Source: Hyphomicrobiales bacterium
Lineage (GTDB): Bacteria; Pseudomonadota; Alphaproteobacteria; Rhizobiales; Rhizobiaceae
Length of the DNA: 64,000 nucleotides
Reading direction: 5' to 3'
Assembly (NCBI GenBank): GCA_900467745.1
Contig: UBQW01000016.1
Span: forward strand, 310,001 to 374,000
Of this stretch, positions 1 to 10,200 are shown piece by piece; positions within the stretch are counted from its first letter, which is position 1; every line of letters begins with the position of its first letter. Below the pieces are notes generated by a model. It was not told where the DNA came from. It ran no database searches and saw nothing but the letters and a program-made list of their open reading frames with translations. The position numbers and the translations under genes were made by a program.

Positions 1-868
1 TCTTCGTCGGGATCGAGGCAAACTCCTTCAATGTCAGCGAGACCAGCGATCGGTTGAGGCTGTAGTCGCAAAGCTGGCCTTCGCCATCGAGCAAGTGCGC
101 AAGCAGTTCGCAACTGGCGCCGGCGTGTTCGATCGCCATGCGGTCAGTGCTCGATGAGGGGTGCAGGTCGTAGTAGGTCGAGTCGCTGCTCAGGATCGAC
201 CCGATGCCCACAACGGCAACCCTCGCATCACGTGCCCGCTGGAAGACACCAGCGACGGAGCGCATCGCCATCAGCATCGCCCGCTGCTCGGCAGTGTCGG
301 CAAAGAGCGGAGCGTGGATCTGGTAGGAGCGGCCACCTAGCCGTTCGGCCATGAGCGTCGAGACGTGATTGACGTCGGTGTAGTGCTTTCCCTGAACGCA
401 GCCGGTCGCGGGGATCACCTCGACGTCAAAGCGGTGGCCGGGTTGTAGCCCGGCGACGACGGCGCTGACGCCTTTGCCGCCGGTGATGCAGATCGTGTCG
501 CCATCTGTTATCTCTTCGATCAAAAGCCGGGCTGCGGCCTCGCCAACCGCCTGAAGTGCTGTCTGCGGGTTGTCGGAAACAGTCGGCACCACGACAGCGC
601 GACTGATGCCGCCAAGCGCGAGGAGCCGTTCTTCCATGTCGACCAGCGGCTCGACCGGCGACTTGATCTTGATCTCGACGAGGCCGAGCTGGCGACCGCG
701 CTTGATCAGTCTGTTGACGGTGGCATGCGAGATGCCGAGCTGGTCGGCGATCTGCGCCTGGGTCAGGCCTTCAAGAAAGTGCAGCACGAGCGCTTGGTGC
801 ATCTGGCGCGCGATGACGATTTCCTCGCGCGGCGCTGTGGTCTTGGGTTTCAGTCTGGCGATCGGCAT
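1..868 (-). CDS. SorC-family sugar-binding transcriptional regulator (3' end outside window)
   Basis: The reverse strand opens at ATG 866-868 and stays open to the window edge for 289 codons. The first 60 residues hold a helix-turn-helix (LTQAQIADQLGISHATVNRLI), as in the SorC/DeoR-like regulators that sense phosphorylated sugars. The rest matches the SorC effector domain, including an ITGGKGVSAV stretch and a VVGIGSI stretch typical of the phosphosugar-binding fold. It starts one base after the permease stop, so it is the last gene of the transporter operon and probably controls it. Operon order resembles rhizobial polyol loci such as the erythritol genes with EryD, but the ligand cannot be read from sequence. 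The C-terminus is missing only because the window ends. Confidence 0.88.
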   Translation of the reverse strand, partial: MPIARLKPKTTAPREEIVIARQMHQALVLHFLEGLTQAQIADQLGISHATVNRLIKRGRQLGLVEIKIKSPVEPLVDMEERLLALGGISRAVVVPTVSDNPQTALQAVGEAAARLLIEEITDGDTICITGGKGVSAVVAGLQPGHRFDVEVIPATGCVQGKHYTDVNHVSTLMAERLGGRSYQIHAPLFADTAEQRAMLMAMRSVAGVFQRARDARVAVVGIGSILSSDSTYYDLHPSSSTDRMAIEHAGASCELLAHLLDGEGQLCDYSLNRSLVSLTLKEFASIPTK

Positions 869-869
869 A

Positions 870-1859
870 TCAGAAGGCCTTCCGCTTGTGCAGGAAATGA
901 TCGATGGAAACGGCAGCAAGAAGAATGCACCCCTTGATCATGTCCTGCCAATAGACCGAGACGTTCAAGAGGATCAATGACGAGGTAACGACCGAGAGTA
1001 GCGCGATGCCGAGGATGGCGCCGAGGATGGTGCCGGAACCGCCGTTGAGCGAGGCGCCACCGATCACCGCTGCCGCGATGATATTGAGCTCCATGCCGAC
1101 ACCGAAGGTCGGTGTCGCGGCGCCGAAGCGGGACATATAAATCACCCCGGCGACACCTGCGAGGGTGGAGCAAAGCACCGTGACCCAGAACTTCACCTGA
1201 TTGGTCTTGATACCGGAATAGAGCGCGGCCTTCTCGTTGCTGCCAGTGTAGAACACCTTGCGAAAGGCCGTCGCCCTACGCAGCAGGAAATCGAACAGGA
1301 CAACGATGGCGATGAAGATCAAGATGACATAAGGCACACCGTAAAACGTACCCTGGCCGACAACCTTGAAGCTGGCCGGAAGCGTAAAGAGCGAAAGTGG
1401 CGTGCCCTTTGTGATAATCAGGCAGAGCCCGCGCACGATCACCATGCCCGCAAGCGAGGTGATGAAATGATTTAGTCCCACCACCGTCACGAAGAAGCCC
1501 ATGATTGCGCCGATGACGCCGCTGGCACCGATGCCAATCAGCGATGCGGTCCAAGGGTCGACCCCGGCGAGGAAAAGCGAGCCCGAAAGCACCATCGCAA
1601 AGCAGACGACCGAGCCGACGGCGAGATCGATGCCGCCGACGATCAAAAGGATCGTCATGCCGACGACGACGATGCCTTCCACGGAAAAGCTCATCACCAT
1701 GGCGCGGAAGTTACCCAGCGTAAGAAAGTGCGGCGAGGCAAAGCTCATGGCGACGCATAGGCCGAGGATGATCGCGATCAATCCCGCTTCACGCATCGTG
1801 CCGATGCGTTTCCACGCCCCTGTCTTGCTTATCTGCGCCGTCATCGTATCAGTCGCCAT
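870..1859 (-). CDS. RbsC-type sugar ABC transporter permease
   Basis: This is a 329-residue polytopic inner-membrane protein of the RbsC/XylH/branched-chain permease family (BPD_transp_2). Hydrophobic segments run from about residue 20 to the end, with the family's GGIDLAVGS motif after the third helix and the AAAVIGGASLNGGSGT motif near residue 265. An upstream ATG at 1892 would overlap the ATPase stop and has no ribosome binding site. ATG 1857-1859 is preceded by AGGGGAG at good spacing, so I choose it. It is the third gene of the binding protein-ATPase-permease-regulator operon and forms the channel for the sugar. Confidence 0.92.
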   Translation of the reverse strand: MATDTMTAQISKTGAWKRIGTMREAGLIAIILGLCVAMSFASPHFLTLGNFRAMVMSFSVEGIVVVGMTILLIVGGIDLAVGSVVCFAMVLSGSLFLAGVDPWTASLIGIGASGVIGAIMGFFVTVVGLNHFITSLAGMVIVRGLCLIITKGTPLSLFTLPASFKVVGQGTFYGVPYVILIFIAIVVLFDFLLRRATAFRKVFYTGSNEKAALYSGIKTNQVKFWVTVLCSTLAGVAGVIYMSRFGAATPTFGVGMELNIIAAAVIGGASLNGGSGTILGAILGIALLSVVTSSLILLNVSVYWQDMIKGCILLAAVSIDHFLHKRKAF

Positions 1860-1881
1860 GCCCGTTTCTCCCCTTGCATCA

Positions 1882-3408
1882 TCACGCGGCATGATCTGCC
1901 GTCCTTGCCGTGCTGATCCCTGATGCCAGACGGATCACCGCCTCTTCCGTCATGTCGTCCCCACTAAGTCCACCCGCTATTCGTCCCTCCCTGACCACCA
2001 GAACCCGGTCGCAAAGCCCGAGCAATTCTGGCATCTCCGAGGAGATGACGACGATGCCGATACCGGAGCGCGCAAGCTCCCTCAAGAGGCGATGGATCTC
2101 CGTCTTCGCACCGACGTCGATGCCGCGCGTCGGTTCGTCCATCAGGATAACCTTTGGTTTGACCGCGAGCTGTTTGGCAATCGCGACCTTTTGCTGGTTG
2201 CCACCTGAAAGTGATTTGACCGGAGCCTCGACGCCACCCATGCGCACGCCGAGCTGCCGCGCAAGGTCCTTTGCGAGGGCTGCTTCTGCACGGCCGTTCA
2301 GTAGGCCTGCGCGATTGGTGAGGGCGTTGAGGTTCAACACCGAGATATTCCGGGCGATTGGCATGTCCAAGAACACGCCCGAGCCTTTGCGGTCTTCCGA
2401 GAGGTAAACGATGCCGGCCTTGACCGCATCCGGATATGTATTGATCGTCTCCGACTTGCCGTGCAGGCGAATGGAGCCTCCTGTGCGCGGACGAAGTCCG
2501 CAAATGCCTTCGGCAATCTCCGTGCGGCCGGAACCGATGAGGCCGCCGAGACCCAAAATTTCGCCCTTGCGCAAATCAAGGCACACATCATGGAACCGCT
2601 TGCCATCACTGAGGCCGTCAACATCGAGGATCATCTCACCGCCAACATCCGCGGATGCGAGCTTGTCCGGGTAGAGCTGGGTGATTTCGCGGCCAACCAT
2701 GCGGCGAACGACATCATCCGGGGTCACGTCAGCGATACGATCGGTGCAGACATGCCGGCCATCGCGCAACACAGTCACGCGGTCGCAGAGGCTGAAGATC
2801 TCGGCCATGCGGTGGCTGATATAGATGATCGAGATTCCGTTCGACTTGAGATCACGGATGATCGAGAAAAGCTGCTGCGCTTCGGTTTCCGTCAGGGCAG
2901 CGGTCGGTTCGTCGAGGATCAGCACGCGGCAATCGAGTGTCAACGCCTTGGCGATCTCCACGAGTTGCTGGCTGGAAATCGGTAGCTCGGCGACCTTGCG
3001 GCGAACGTCGATGGCGGCAAGCCGGTTCATAACAGTCTGCGCGTTACGCTCCAGCCTCCGATAGTTCATGAAGGGTGAGCGACGGCGGTTGGTGGCCGCC
3101 ATGAACATGTTTTCGGCGACCGTCGCATCAGGGCAAAGCGCGATCTCCTGGTGGACGAGCCCGATACCAAGCAATTGCGCAGCGGCTGGTGAGGATATCC
3201 GCACGGCCTCACCGTCGACGCGGATCTCTCCATCCGTCGGCTGCACAACGCCGGCGATGATGTTCATGAGCGTCGACTTCCCGGCGCCATTTTCGCCGCA
3301 CAGCGCATGTACTTCCCCCTTCTCGAGGGTGAAATCGACATTCGTCAGCGCCTGGATAGCGCCGAATTGCTTGCTAACGCCACGTATCGACAGAACCGGT
3401 TCAGCCAT
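1882..3408 (-). CDS. RbsA/MglA-type sugar ABC transporter ATPase (two nucleotide-binding domains)
   Basis: The 508-residue protein has two ABC domains, as in RbsA and MglA. Walker [10 protein letters not shown] lies at residues 38-46, a Walker [11 protein letters not shown] follows near 165, and the second half has the usual degenerate P-loop ([10 protein letters not shown]) with LSGGNQQK and [13 protein letters not shown] 3406-3408 is preceded by AGGAGGAGG five bases upstream, which decides the start. The reading frame is open upstream without a stop and runs into the binding-protein gene. I treat that as the result of a frameshift in the upstream gene rather than as a real fusion, because an exported binding protein cannot usefully carry a cytoplasmic ATPase. 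Confidence 0.9.
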   Translation of the reverse strand: MAEPVLSIRGVSKQFGAIQALTNVDFTLEKGEVHALCGENGAGKSTLMNIIAGVVQPTDGEIRVDGEAVRISSPAAAQLLGIGLVHQEIALCPDATVAENMFMAATNRRRSPFMNYRRLERNAQTVMNRLAAIDVRRKVAELPISSQQLVEIAKALTLDCRVLILDEPTAALTETEAQQLFSIIRDLKSNGISIIYISHRMAEIFSLCDRVTVLRDGRHVCTDRIADVTPDDVVRRMVGREITQLYPDKLASADVGGEMILDVDGLSDGKRFHDVCLDLRKGEILGLGGLIGSGRTEIAEGICGLRPRTGGSIRLHGKSETINTYPDAVKAGIVYLSEDRKGSGVFLDMPIARNISVLNLNALTNRAGLLNGRAEAALAKDLARQLGVRMGGVEAPVKSLSGGNQQKVAIAKQLAVKPKVILMDEPTRGIDVGAKTEIHRLLRELARSGIGIVVISSEMPELLGLCDRVLVVREGRIAGGLSGDDMTEEAVIRLASGISTARTADHAA

Positions 3409-3473
3409 CTTTACCTCCTCCTCCATAGATGACCATCCGCGCCATATCACGCGGATGGTGTGTGCTCGGGAGG

Positions 3474-4485
3474 TTATTCCTCGATCCCCTTGCTTGTCCC
3501 AGTAGAAGTCGTCGGCATTTTCGGCAGTGACGATGGAAAGACCGTTGTCGACAACAGGGATGCTCATCGGGTTGAAGCCCGCGCGCTTGGCATCGTTCAT
3601 GGGGTCGATCAGCTCGGGGTGCTTGGCCAGCCACAGAAGCATGAAACCCATGTAGCCCTGCATCCCCTGGTTTGGATTGATCGAGCCAAAGACATCGCCT
3701 GCCTTGATCATGTCGAGAATGTTTGCGTTGACGTCGGCGCACATGACAAGCACTTTGCCGCCGTTTTCCTTGCTCGCCTGCGACGCGCCGATCGCCGAAT
3801 TCGCCTCAGGCATGAACACGGCGCCCAGGTTCGGATTGGCCTGGATGATGCTCGAGAGCCCCTGATAGGCCTTGGTGGGATCCTGGTTTGATGCCGCGCG
3901 GCCAACAAGCTTCATCTCAGGCCACTTCGTCTCCATGCGGCCGACAAAAGCGGCGATGCGCTTGTCGTGGTTGTCCTGGCCCGGATTTTCGAGCACCGCA
4001 TATTCGCCCTTGCCACCCATCTTCTCGGCAATAGCGTCGGCGGCATAGATGCCTTCGCGTGTGTTGTCCGAGGTAATGAAGGAGATGCGTTTCGAAAGCG
4101 GCGAGTCGGCTGCGAATGTGACCACCGCCGTACCCTGGCCAATGGCGCGGTTAATTGGCTCGATGAACGGATCGGAGTTCATCGGGTGAACGAGAATCCC
4201 GGCCGGGTTTTGCGCCAGCGCTTGGTCGAAACTGGCTATCTGCTTGTTGACGTCATATTCCGGTGTGCCAGTGTACTGCGTCTCGCAGCCGAACTGCTGG
4301 CCGGCCTGCTTGAACATCTCATAGACGGGGAACCAGTATTCCACGCCCGAAACCATCACATTCATCACATATTTTTCGCCAGGTTTGCAACGGAATGGAT
4401 TGTCCGTTGCGGCCGCCGCGGTGCCGGCATGCAACGTGGTTGCAAGAGCCGCCATGATGGCGGTCGAGCCAATAAATTTGCGCAA
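3474..4485 (-). CDS. Periplasmic sugar-binding protein (RbsB type), apparent frameshift at its last codons
   Basis: The start is TTG 4483-4485, with GGAGGA just upstream. The first 25 residues form a signal peptide ([24 protein letters not shown] cleavage region). The mature part is a periplasmic binding protein 4 fold of about 310 residues. As read, the frame passes residue DKQG and continues without a stop through 3408 into the ATPase, giving an 883-codon open frame if begun at 4533. Skipping one base in CAAGGGG (about 3487-3492) instead gives DKQGIEE then TAA at 3474-3476, a normal ending for this family, with a 65-base spacer before the ATPase. The span is therefore not a multiple of three. 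Confidence 0.8.
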
Positions 4486-4589
4486 GATTCCTCCTCGAGG
4501 CCGTAGCCCCTCCCAAAAGCCCGAGAGCGTCACGTAGACGCCGCTGATCGCGTTGAAACCGAACCTCCTCCTCGAAGTTCGATAAAGGC

Positions 4590-4618
4590 AGTAAAAGGTA
4601 AGAGCGAATGATAGTCAA
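4590..4618 (-). promoter_or_regulatory. Candidate sigma70-type promoter of the sugar ABC operon
   Basis: On the reverse strand TTGACT (4613-4618) is followed by a 17-base spacer and TTTACT (4590-4595). It sits about 105 bases upstream of the TTG start of the binding protein, which leaves a leader containing a second purine-rich AGGAGGAGG near 4565-4573. Confidence 0.45.
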
Positions 4619-4686
4619 TATAATTCACACTAAGAAATATATTTCACAAAGCTGCTTCCGCGAGGTCATCACGACCCCGTTGCTTC

Positions 4687-4733
4687 GCGTTCATCGATGA
4701 AACCTGGATCAAGATCGAGCTGCCGCTGCAGTG
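4687..4733 (+). pseudogene. Possible IS630-family transposase fragment
   Basis: The translation AFIDETWIKI resembles the catalytic core of IS630/Tc1 transposases, where a DE(T)W/G motif follows a hydrophobic strand (FIDETWxKT). The similarity ends after about 15 residues and no inverted repeats or remaining transposase could be found, so this is at most a scrap. Chance similarity is possible. Confidence 0.25.
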
Positions 4734-5020
4734 GATGATCGGCACGGATCGAGAGCAGAAGGCCAGGTCCGTCGATACACGGCTACAATCTTGCGCACCG
4801 GCTGCCGCGCGTCTCGGTACGCAAGGTTGCCGGTGCGTTCAACCGCACGTCAGGCCTAACTCCCGACTTGCCTCCAGCCTCCGAACTGGCGTGATGGCGC
4901 TCGCAATGATGCTAGTATCTGACTAGGCAACCACCGAGACAGGTTCAGCGGGCGACCCGCCCAGAAGTGGGCGGCTGGTATCTATTGACGTGCTCGCATA
5001 GTGGATACCCTATAAGTTTG

Positions 5021-5090
5021 CGCTCATGACGAGCGATTACACCCGCATCCACTGGGTGGGGCCTCGCGGGCAACACGCGAGGCCTTTGTG
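5021..5090 (+). ncRNA. Candidate small RNA with rho-independent terminator
   Basis: The stretch begins with hairpin CGCTC-ATGAC-GAGCG (5021-5035) and ends with a perfect 9-bp stem GGCCTCGCG (5060-5068), a 7-base loop and CGCGAGGCC (5076-5084), followed by TTTGTGT. Between them ACCC and GGGT can pair. Upstream lies TTGACG (4985-4990) and CTATAA (5010-5015), separated by 19 bases, which is long for a promoter but places the start near 5021. No open reading frame fits, and it lies in a gene-free region. I do not recognise a named rhizobial sRNA family. Confidence 0.42.
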
Positions 5091-5342
5091 TCCCCGGCTG
5101 AACGCACGCAATGCATTTCCAACTGATGGGGCTTAATAAAGTTGGGTGGTGCTACGACGCAAAAAGATGCACGCAAGTGCGGCGTCACCAATTCTTCTTG
5201 CCGTTTTGACATGGCCCGTAAACCTCTGAAGCCCTCGTCTAGCGTTGGCTGGCCCTGATCTTCGAACGCAAGTTCTCCTCTGCGAAGCTTCGTCAGGCGA
5301 GTGGCCGCCACCTATGCTTGTCATTTCCCGGGATCTTTCTTT

Positions 5343-5370
5343 TTGCGCAAAGAAACGAATCACCTATAGT
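5343..5370 (+). promoter_or_regulatory. Candidate promoter for the TolC-like gene
   Basis: TTGCGC (5343-5348), 16 bases, then TATAGT (5365-5370), about 90 bases upstream of the chosen ATG. Confidence 0.35.
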
Positions 5371-5458
5371 TGCATCATCCAAATGCGTGGATATCTACCA
5401 GCCGTTGGTGTCGCGTGGGCCGGTTGCAGTCGCTATCTCCGGTCTAGGGAGCCCCGGA

Positions 5459-6877
5459 ATGCATTTTGGCCGCTGGCCGCTTGGCCTCATCGCCGCGATT
5501 GCGGCCGTGCAGCTCTCCTGCGCGCAAAAACCTACTCCATCGACCACAGAGCCCAATCACACAGGATCGATCACTGCCACAAGCACAAACTCTGCGGGCG
5601 CGCCACTGAAGGTAGCGACTGAACCGGAAGCGCCCGTTTCCAACATGGGTTCGGCGGTACGTCGCGCTGTCGACTGGCACCCGGCAATTCGTGAGGCAAT
5701 AGGGCGGATAAAGGAACAAGGTGAGAATATTGCTGACGCCAGATCAGGGTATCTTCCCTCGGTAGGCGGCGGCGTGAACTTCGGCTTTGAGCGGGACGAT
5801 CGCGGCTCTTGGGCACCGCGCTTCAATCTCACGGCCAGCCAAATGATATATGACTTCGGCAAGGTGTCGGGTCGAGTAGAGGCAGAAACCGCGGTCGAAG
5901 ACGTCAGAAAGGCCGAGTTTCTCGCGAGCGTTGACGACGTGATCAGGGATACCGCACTGGCATCAATGGAGGTTCTGCGTGCCCAGAACCTCTCTGGTGT
6001 GGCGACCAATCAGATCGACGACGTGCAATCGATCGCCAAGCTCGTCGAAGCAAGAACGGATCGCGGTGCCAGCACGCGATCCGACAAGCTGCAGGCGCAG
6101 GCGCGTGTGCAGACCGCTGAATCTCGTGCGATCGAAATCAGCGCGCAAAAGCAGCGATGGTCGAGCACGCTCAACGCGCTTGTGGGTGCGACGCGGCCGG
6201 TTGAACTCACATCGGCCTTGCCGGCGGAACTGGACCGTGCCTGCGCCGGTTCGCCGCCGCCATGGGATACTGTACCCGCCGTAGTCGCAGCAAAGTCGCG
6301 CAAGCGGGAGGCGGACGCCCGCGTCAAGCTCGCCCGCGCCGAGATGCTGCCAACCCTTGCGGTCGAGGCAACGGGCCAGGTCGACATGTGGGACAGCAAG
6401 GAGGATCCCGACTACATTGTCGGCCTCAAGATAAAGGGCGATCTCTATAATGGCGGCGCCTTCAAGGCTCGACAGAATGCCGCGAAATACGCCGCGCAGT
6501 CATCGGAAGCCGCACTTGCCGCGGCAACGCTCGATGCCCAGACGAGCTGGAACCAGTCCAGCGCACAGGTGCTGAGCCTGACTGCGCTGTTGAGATCGCT
6601 GGAATCACGGCAGCCGATGATGCGAGAGACGCGCGATCTCTATCAGAAGCAGTTCCTGGATCTTGGAACACGTACGCTGCTCGATGTCCTTAATGCCGAT
6701 CAGGAACTCCATGCAGCACGCTTCGATGCGATCAATACGCGTTTCGATCTCTATAAGCTGAATATCGAGTGCGCCTACGCCGCCGGTCGGCTGCGTGATC
6801 TCTTTGGGCTAACATCCGGCTCCACGAGCCGTGTCGACAATATCGGCGGCAAATCCAAAGCACCCGGTCCAGCTTGA
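5459..6877 (+). CDS. TolC-family outer-membrane channel lipoprotein of a type I secretion system
   Basis: The 472-residue protein begins at ATG 5459 with GGGAG upstream. The open frame extends 47 codons further upstream, but those residues have no signal character, whereas from 5459 there is a short hydrophobic signal ending in a lipobox-like QLSC (Cys near residue 20). The rest is the two-fold TolC/OEP repeat: long alpha-helical stretches rich in Ala, Gln and Arg, with 'NLTASQMIYDFGKVSGRVEAE'-type strand segments near residue 120 and a matching 'KIKGDLYNGGAFKAR' segment near 330. It lies upstream of the adhesin and its exporter genes in the same direction and is the natural outer-membrane partner. 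Confidence 0.87.
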   Translation: MHFGRWPLGLIAAIAAVQLSCAQKPTPSTTEPNHTGSITATSTNSAGAPLKVATEPEAPVSNMGSAVRRAVDWHPAIREAIGRIKEQGENIADARSGYLPSVGGGVNFGFERDDRGSWAPRFNLTASQMIYDFGKVSGRVEAETAVEDVRKAEFLASVDDVIRDTALASMEVLRAQNLSGVATNQIDDVQSIAKLVEARTDRGASTRSDKLQAQARVQTAESRAIEISAQKQRWSSTLNALVGATRPVELTSALPAELDRACAGSPPPWDTVPAVVAAKSRKREADARVKLARAEMLPTLAVEATGQVDMWDSKEDPDYIVGLKIKGDLYNGGAFKARQNAAKYAAQSSEAALAAATLDAQTSWNQSSAQVLSLTALLRSLESRQPMMRETRDLYQKQFLDLGTRTLLDVLNADQELHAARFDAINTRFDLYKLNIECAYAAGRLRDLFGLTSGSTSRVDNIGGKSKAPGPA

Positions 6878-7240
6878 ATATCAGCCCCACGGTGCTGTTC
6901 CGCAAACGGGCAGCTCGCTGCCAAGAGCCATGAGAATGACGGCGAGCATCCGTTTTCGGCTGTCCCGTTGCGGAACGCTTGCCCATAAGCCTAACGAGCT
7001 ATTTCATAATCTCTAAATTGTAAGTGACATCGCGTCCATTCTTGCGGTTGAACCTGCCGCATATTGTGACAGGTTCTAAAGTACGCGGACGCTTTCCGGG
7101 CAATGACCCGGAGCCTCCCGTCGTTTCTGGGAGGCGGCACACACAACACGAGGGCAACATGTTGAACGCGACCGCGCAAGCGGGCGTGACCGCGAATGAT
7201 TGCCTGCTGATGCGATACCGTACTGATGAGGAGCCTGTCG
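6878..7240 (+). promoter_or_regulatory. Structured leader region of the adhesin gene
   Basis: This 363-base gap has three inverted repeats in a row. GAACCTG (7050-7056) pairs with CAGGTTC (7070-7076). CCGGG (7096-7100) pairs with CCCGG (7107-7111). GCCTCCC (7113-7119) pairs with GGGAGGC (7129-7135). The first could be a protein operator; the last two look like tandem hairpins in the transcript leader. No T-rich tail follows. No known riboswitch consensus was recognised. Confidence 0.4.
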
Positions 7241-10200
7241 ATGGTCGCAAGTGTTTCGGACAAGGTAAGTGGCAAGACGACAACGATGGCTGAGGACAAA
7301 ATCGTCCTCGAAAGACCAAGCACGGTGAAGCTTTCCCTGTCGCCCAGCGACATCGTCTCGACCACCCGCTCTGGCAACGACCTCATTATCCATCTCAAAG
7401 ATGGCCACGCCATTGATATCCACGGGTTCTATAACAGCCAGGGCGGCGAGCAGAGCGAGCTGCTGCTTCAAGATCCTTCCGGCAAGGTGTGGATCGGCGA
7501 CGTTACCGATGCAGCCGGCGACATTGCCTTCGAACCCGCGGGCGCGGTCGACCAGTTGGTTGGCGCCGGAGCTGGTACCGGCGCCGGATCCGTACTCGGG
7601 ATAGCGCTGCCGCTAGCGCTTGCAGCGGGCGGCCTTGCGATGGCCGCCGGAGGCGGCGGCGGTAGCTCTTCGGGCGATGACAGTGATTCAGACGCGGACT
7701 CCGACGCTGATGCGGACGCCGATGCCGATTCTGACTCTGATTCCGACGGCGACACGGATCCGCCGTCCGCCGCTACCAATCTCAATGTCAATGGAACGGG
7801 TACAGCGCTCACCGGGCTTGGAGAAGCCGGCGCGGCCGTATCAATCACCAATGCAGCTGGCCAGGTCGTTGGGACGGGAACAGTCGGTGCCAACGGCGTC
7901 TTTTCAATCACCCTTGGCCCTGCGCAAGCAGACGGCGGCGCGCTGACCGTCACGCTCACCGACAGCGCCGGCAATACGTCGACCGCGGCAACCGTCGGCA
8001 CGCCGGATCTGATCGCTCCGGATCAAGCGACCGGGCTTGCCACCGCACAGGGCGGCGCGGTGCTGACCGGCCATGGTGAGGCCGGAACATCGGTTACTAT
8101 CACGGATGCCAATGGCGTTACGATTGGACGTGGAACAGTTGCCAATGATGGCAGCTTTAGCGTCACCTTGTCCCCGGCCCCGACACAGGGCGGCGCGATC
8201 GGCGTCGTACTGACGGACGCGGCGGGCAACAAGTCGGTTCTAGCTACCCTCAACCTGATTGATCATCAAGCGCCAGACATGCCGACTGGTCTGCTTGTCA
8301 ACGATGCCGGAACGACGGTATCGGGCCGTGGCGAGCCGGGTACTACCGTTACCGTTACCAATGCCGCGGGCGTCACGCTCGGATCGGACACCGTCAACCC
8401 GAATGGCACATTCACCGTTGTAATCGATCCCGCCCAAACCGACGGCGTCCCGCTAACCGTCGTGTTGACGGATGCTGCCGGAAATCATTCGCTGCCCGGC
8501 TCTGTCCTTGCTCCGGATCCCGACGCTCCTCCAGCACCCACCGATCTTGTCGTCAGCGCGCTCGGCACGATCCTCACCGGCGAAGGTACGAGCGGCACTA
8601 CCGTCAAGGTCACCAATGCCGCCGGGGTCGTTGTCGGAACAGGCCAGGTCTCTGAGGCCGGTACGTTTTCGATAACGCTGGCACCGCCGCAAACCGATGG
8701 CGGCGATCTGCACGTTGTGCTGTCAAACCTCAATGGCACATCACAGCCCGGCATCATCGCCTCGCCCGATCTTATTGATCCGGCTGCGGCGACCAATCTT
8801 GATGTCAACGATGCCGGAACGCTTCTTGTCGGCCGGGGTGAACCGGGAGCAACGGTAACCGTCAAGAACGCCGCCGGCGATGCAGTCGCAACGGGAACGG
8901 TTCTGCCGAACGGCACCTTCGTCGTTTCGCTGGCACCGGCGCAAGCCAATGGCGGTGCGCTGCAGGTCACGCTGACCGACGCGGCTGGTCACAATTCGCC
9001 TCCCGCCATAGTGACGACCCCGGATCATTTGGCTCCCCCTGCCCCATCCGATCTTAACGTCAACGCGACAGGCACACTTCTCACAGGGCACGGCGAAGCT
9101 GGGACCACGGCAAAGGTCACGACCGCCGACGGCGTATTGGTCGGAACCGGTCTGGTCGGGGCCGATGGAACATTCAGCGTCACGCTCAATCCCGGGCAGG
9201 CGGACGGGCGCCCTTTGAGCGTGGTCCTTCAGGACACGGCCGGCAACACATCCGCATCGCAGGCGATCGGCACGACGGATAGTTCTGCTCCAGCCGCCGT
9301 ATCCGATCTTAACGTCAACGGTGCTGGAACTGTTCTTACTGGACATGGCGAGGCCGGGGCCACGGCGACCGTGACCAATGCCGCAGGAACGGTGGTGGGC
9401 ACAGCGACGGTCTCTCCGGGCGGACTTCTGACCGTCGGGCTCTCTCCCGCTCAGGCCGATGGCAGCGCGTTGACCGTCACGCTCACGGATCCTGCGGGCA
9501 ACCAATCGGCCACTGCCACCGTTTCCACCCCCGACCTCACCGCACCGGGCCAACCGACGACGCTTGTGGTTGCCGACGACGGAAAGACCTTGAGCGGTCA
9601 GGGCGAACCGGGCGCCAAGGTAACCGTGACAGCGGCAAACGACGATCCCATTGGAACGGCGACGATCGGCGACGACGGTCACTTTTCCGTGGCGCTCGCA
9701 CCGGCGCCGATAGACGGTAGCAATCTTGGCGTTGTGGTGACGGATGCCGCTGGCAACGCCTCGGCTCCCGTTCAAGTGCCATCGGCCGATCTTCTCGAAC
9801 CTGATGCTCCCACCAATCTTTCACTTAACGTGTCGGGAACGCTGCTGACGGGGCGTGGCGAAGCCGGCGCGACCGTCGTTATCACCAATGCAGCGGGCGA
9901 GCCGGTCGCGACCGGCAGCGTCGGCCCAGACGGTGCCTTCTCGATCACGCTCAATCCGGCGCAGGCGAGCGGCGACGATCTCTCCGTGCGGCTGGAGGAC
10001 GCTGCCGGAAACCCCTCAGACGCTGTTTCGATTGCGACCCCCGATCTCACCGCACCGCTGGCGCCGAGCAATGTCGCCGTCGATATAACGCGCGCGGTCC
10101 TGACCGGGAGTGGTGAAGCCGGCGCCACGGTGACGGTCAAGGACGCCGACGGCGTCACCGTGGGCACGGGGCTCGTTGGGACCAACGGCACCTTCACGAT

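Larger units (their letters stand above)
4486..5458. other. Long intergenic region between the divergent sugar ABC and secretion loci
   Basis: No convincing gene is present. It contains the ABC promoter (4590-4618), a short IS630-like coding scrap (about 4687-4733), a perfect hairpin CCGCCCA-GAAG-TGGGCGG at 4957-4974, the small-RNA-like unit at 5021-5090 and a candidate promoter for the TolC-like gene at 5343-5370. Confidence 0.6.

Noticed and set aside
1882-4533. A genuine 883-residue binding protein-ATPase fusion
   Set aside because: The N-terminal half has an export signal and the C-terminal half is a cytoplasmic ATPase with its own ribosome binding site; a one-base slip explains the joined frame better.
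7096-7135. Cyclic-di-GMP riboswitch in the adhesin leader
   Set aside because: The GGAGGC-type stem is suggestive, but the conserved GEMM core sequences are absent.
7241-7600. LapG-type cleavage site in the adhesin N-terminus
   Set aside because: Only TDAAG is found; the known motif is TAAG or PAAG, so the claim cannot be supported.
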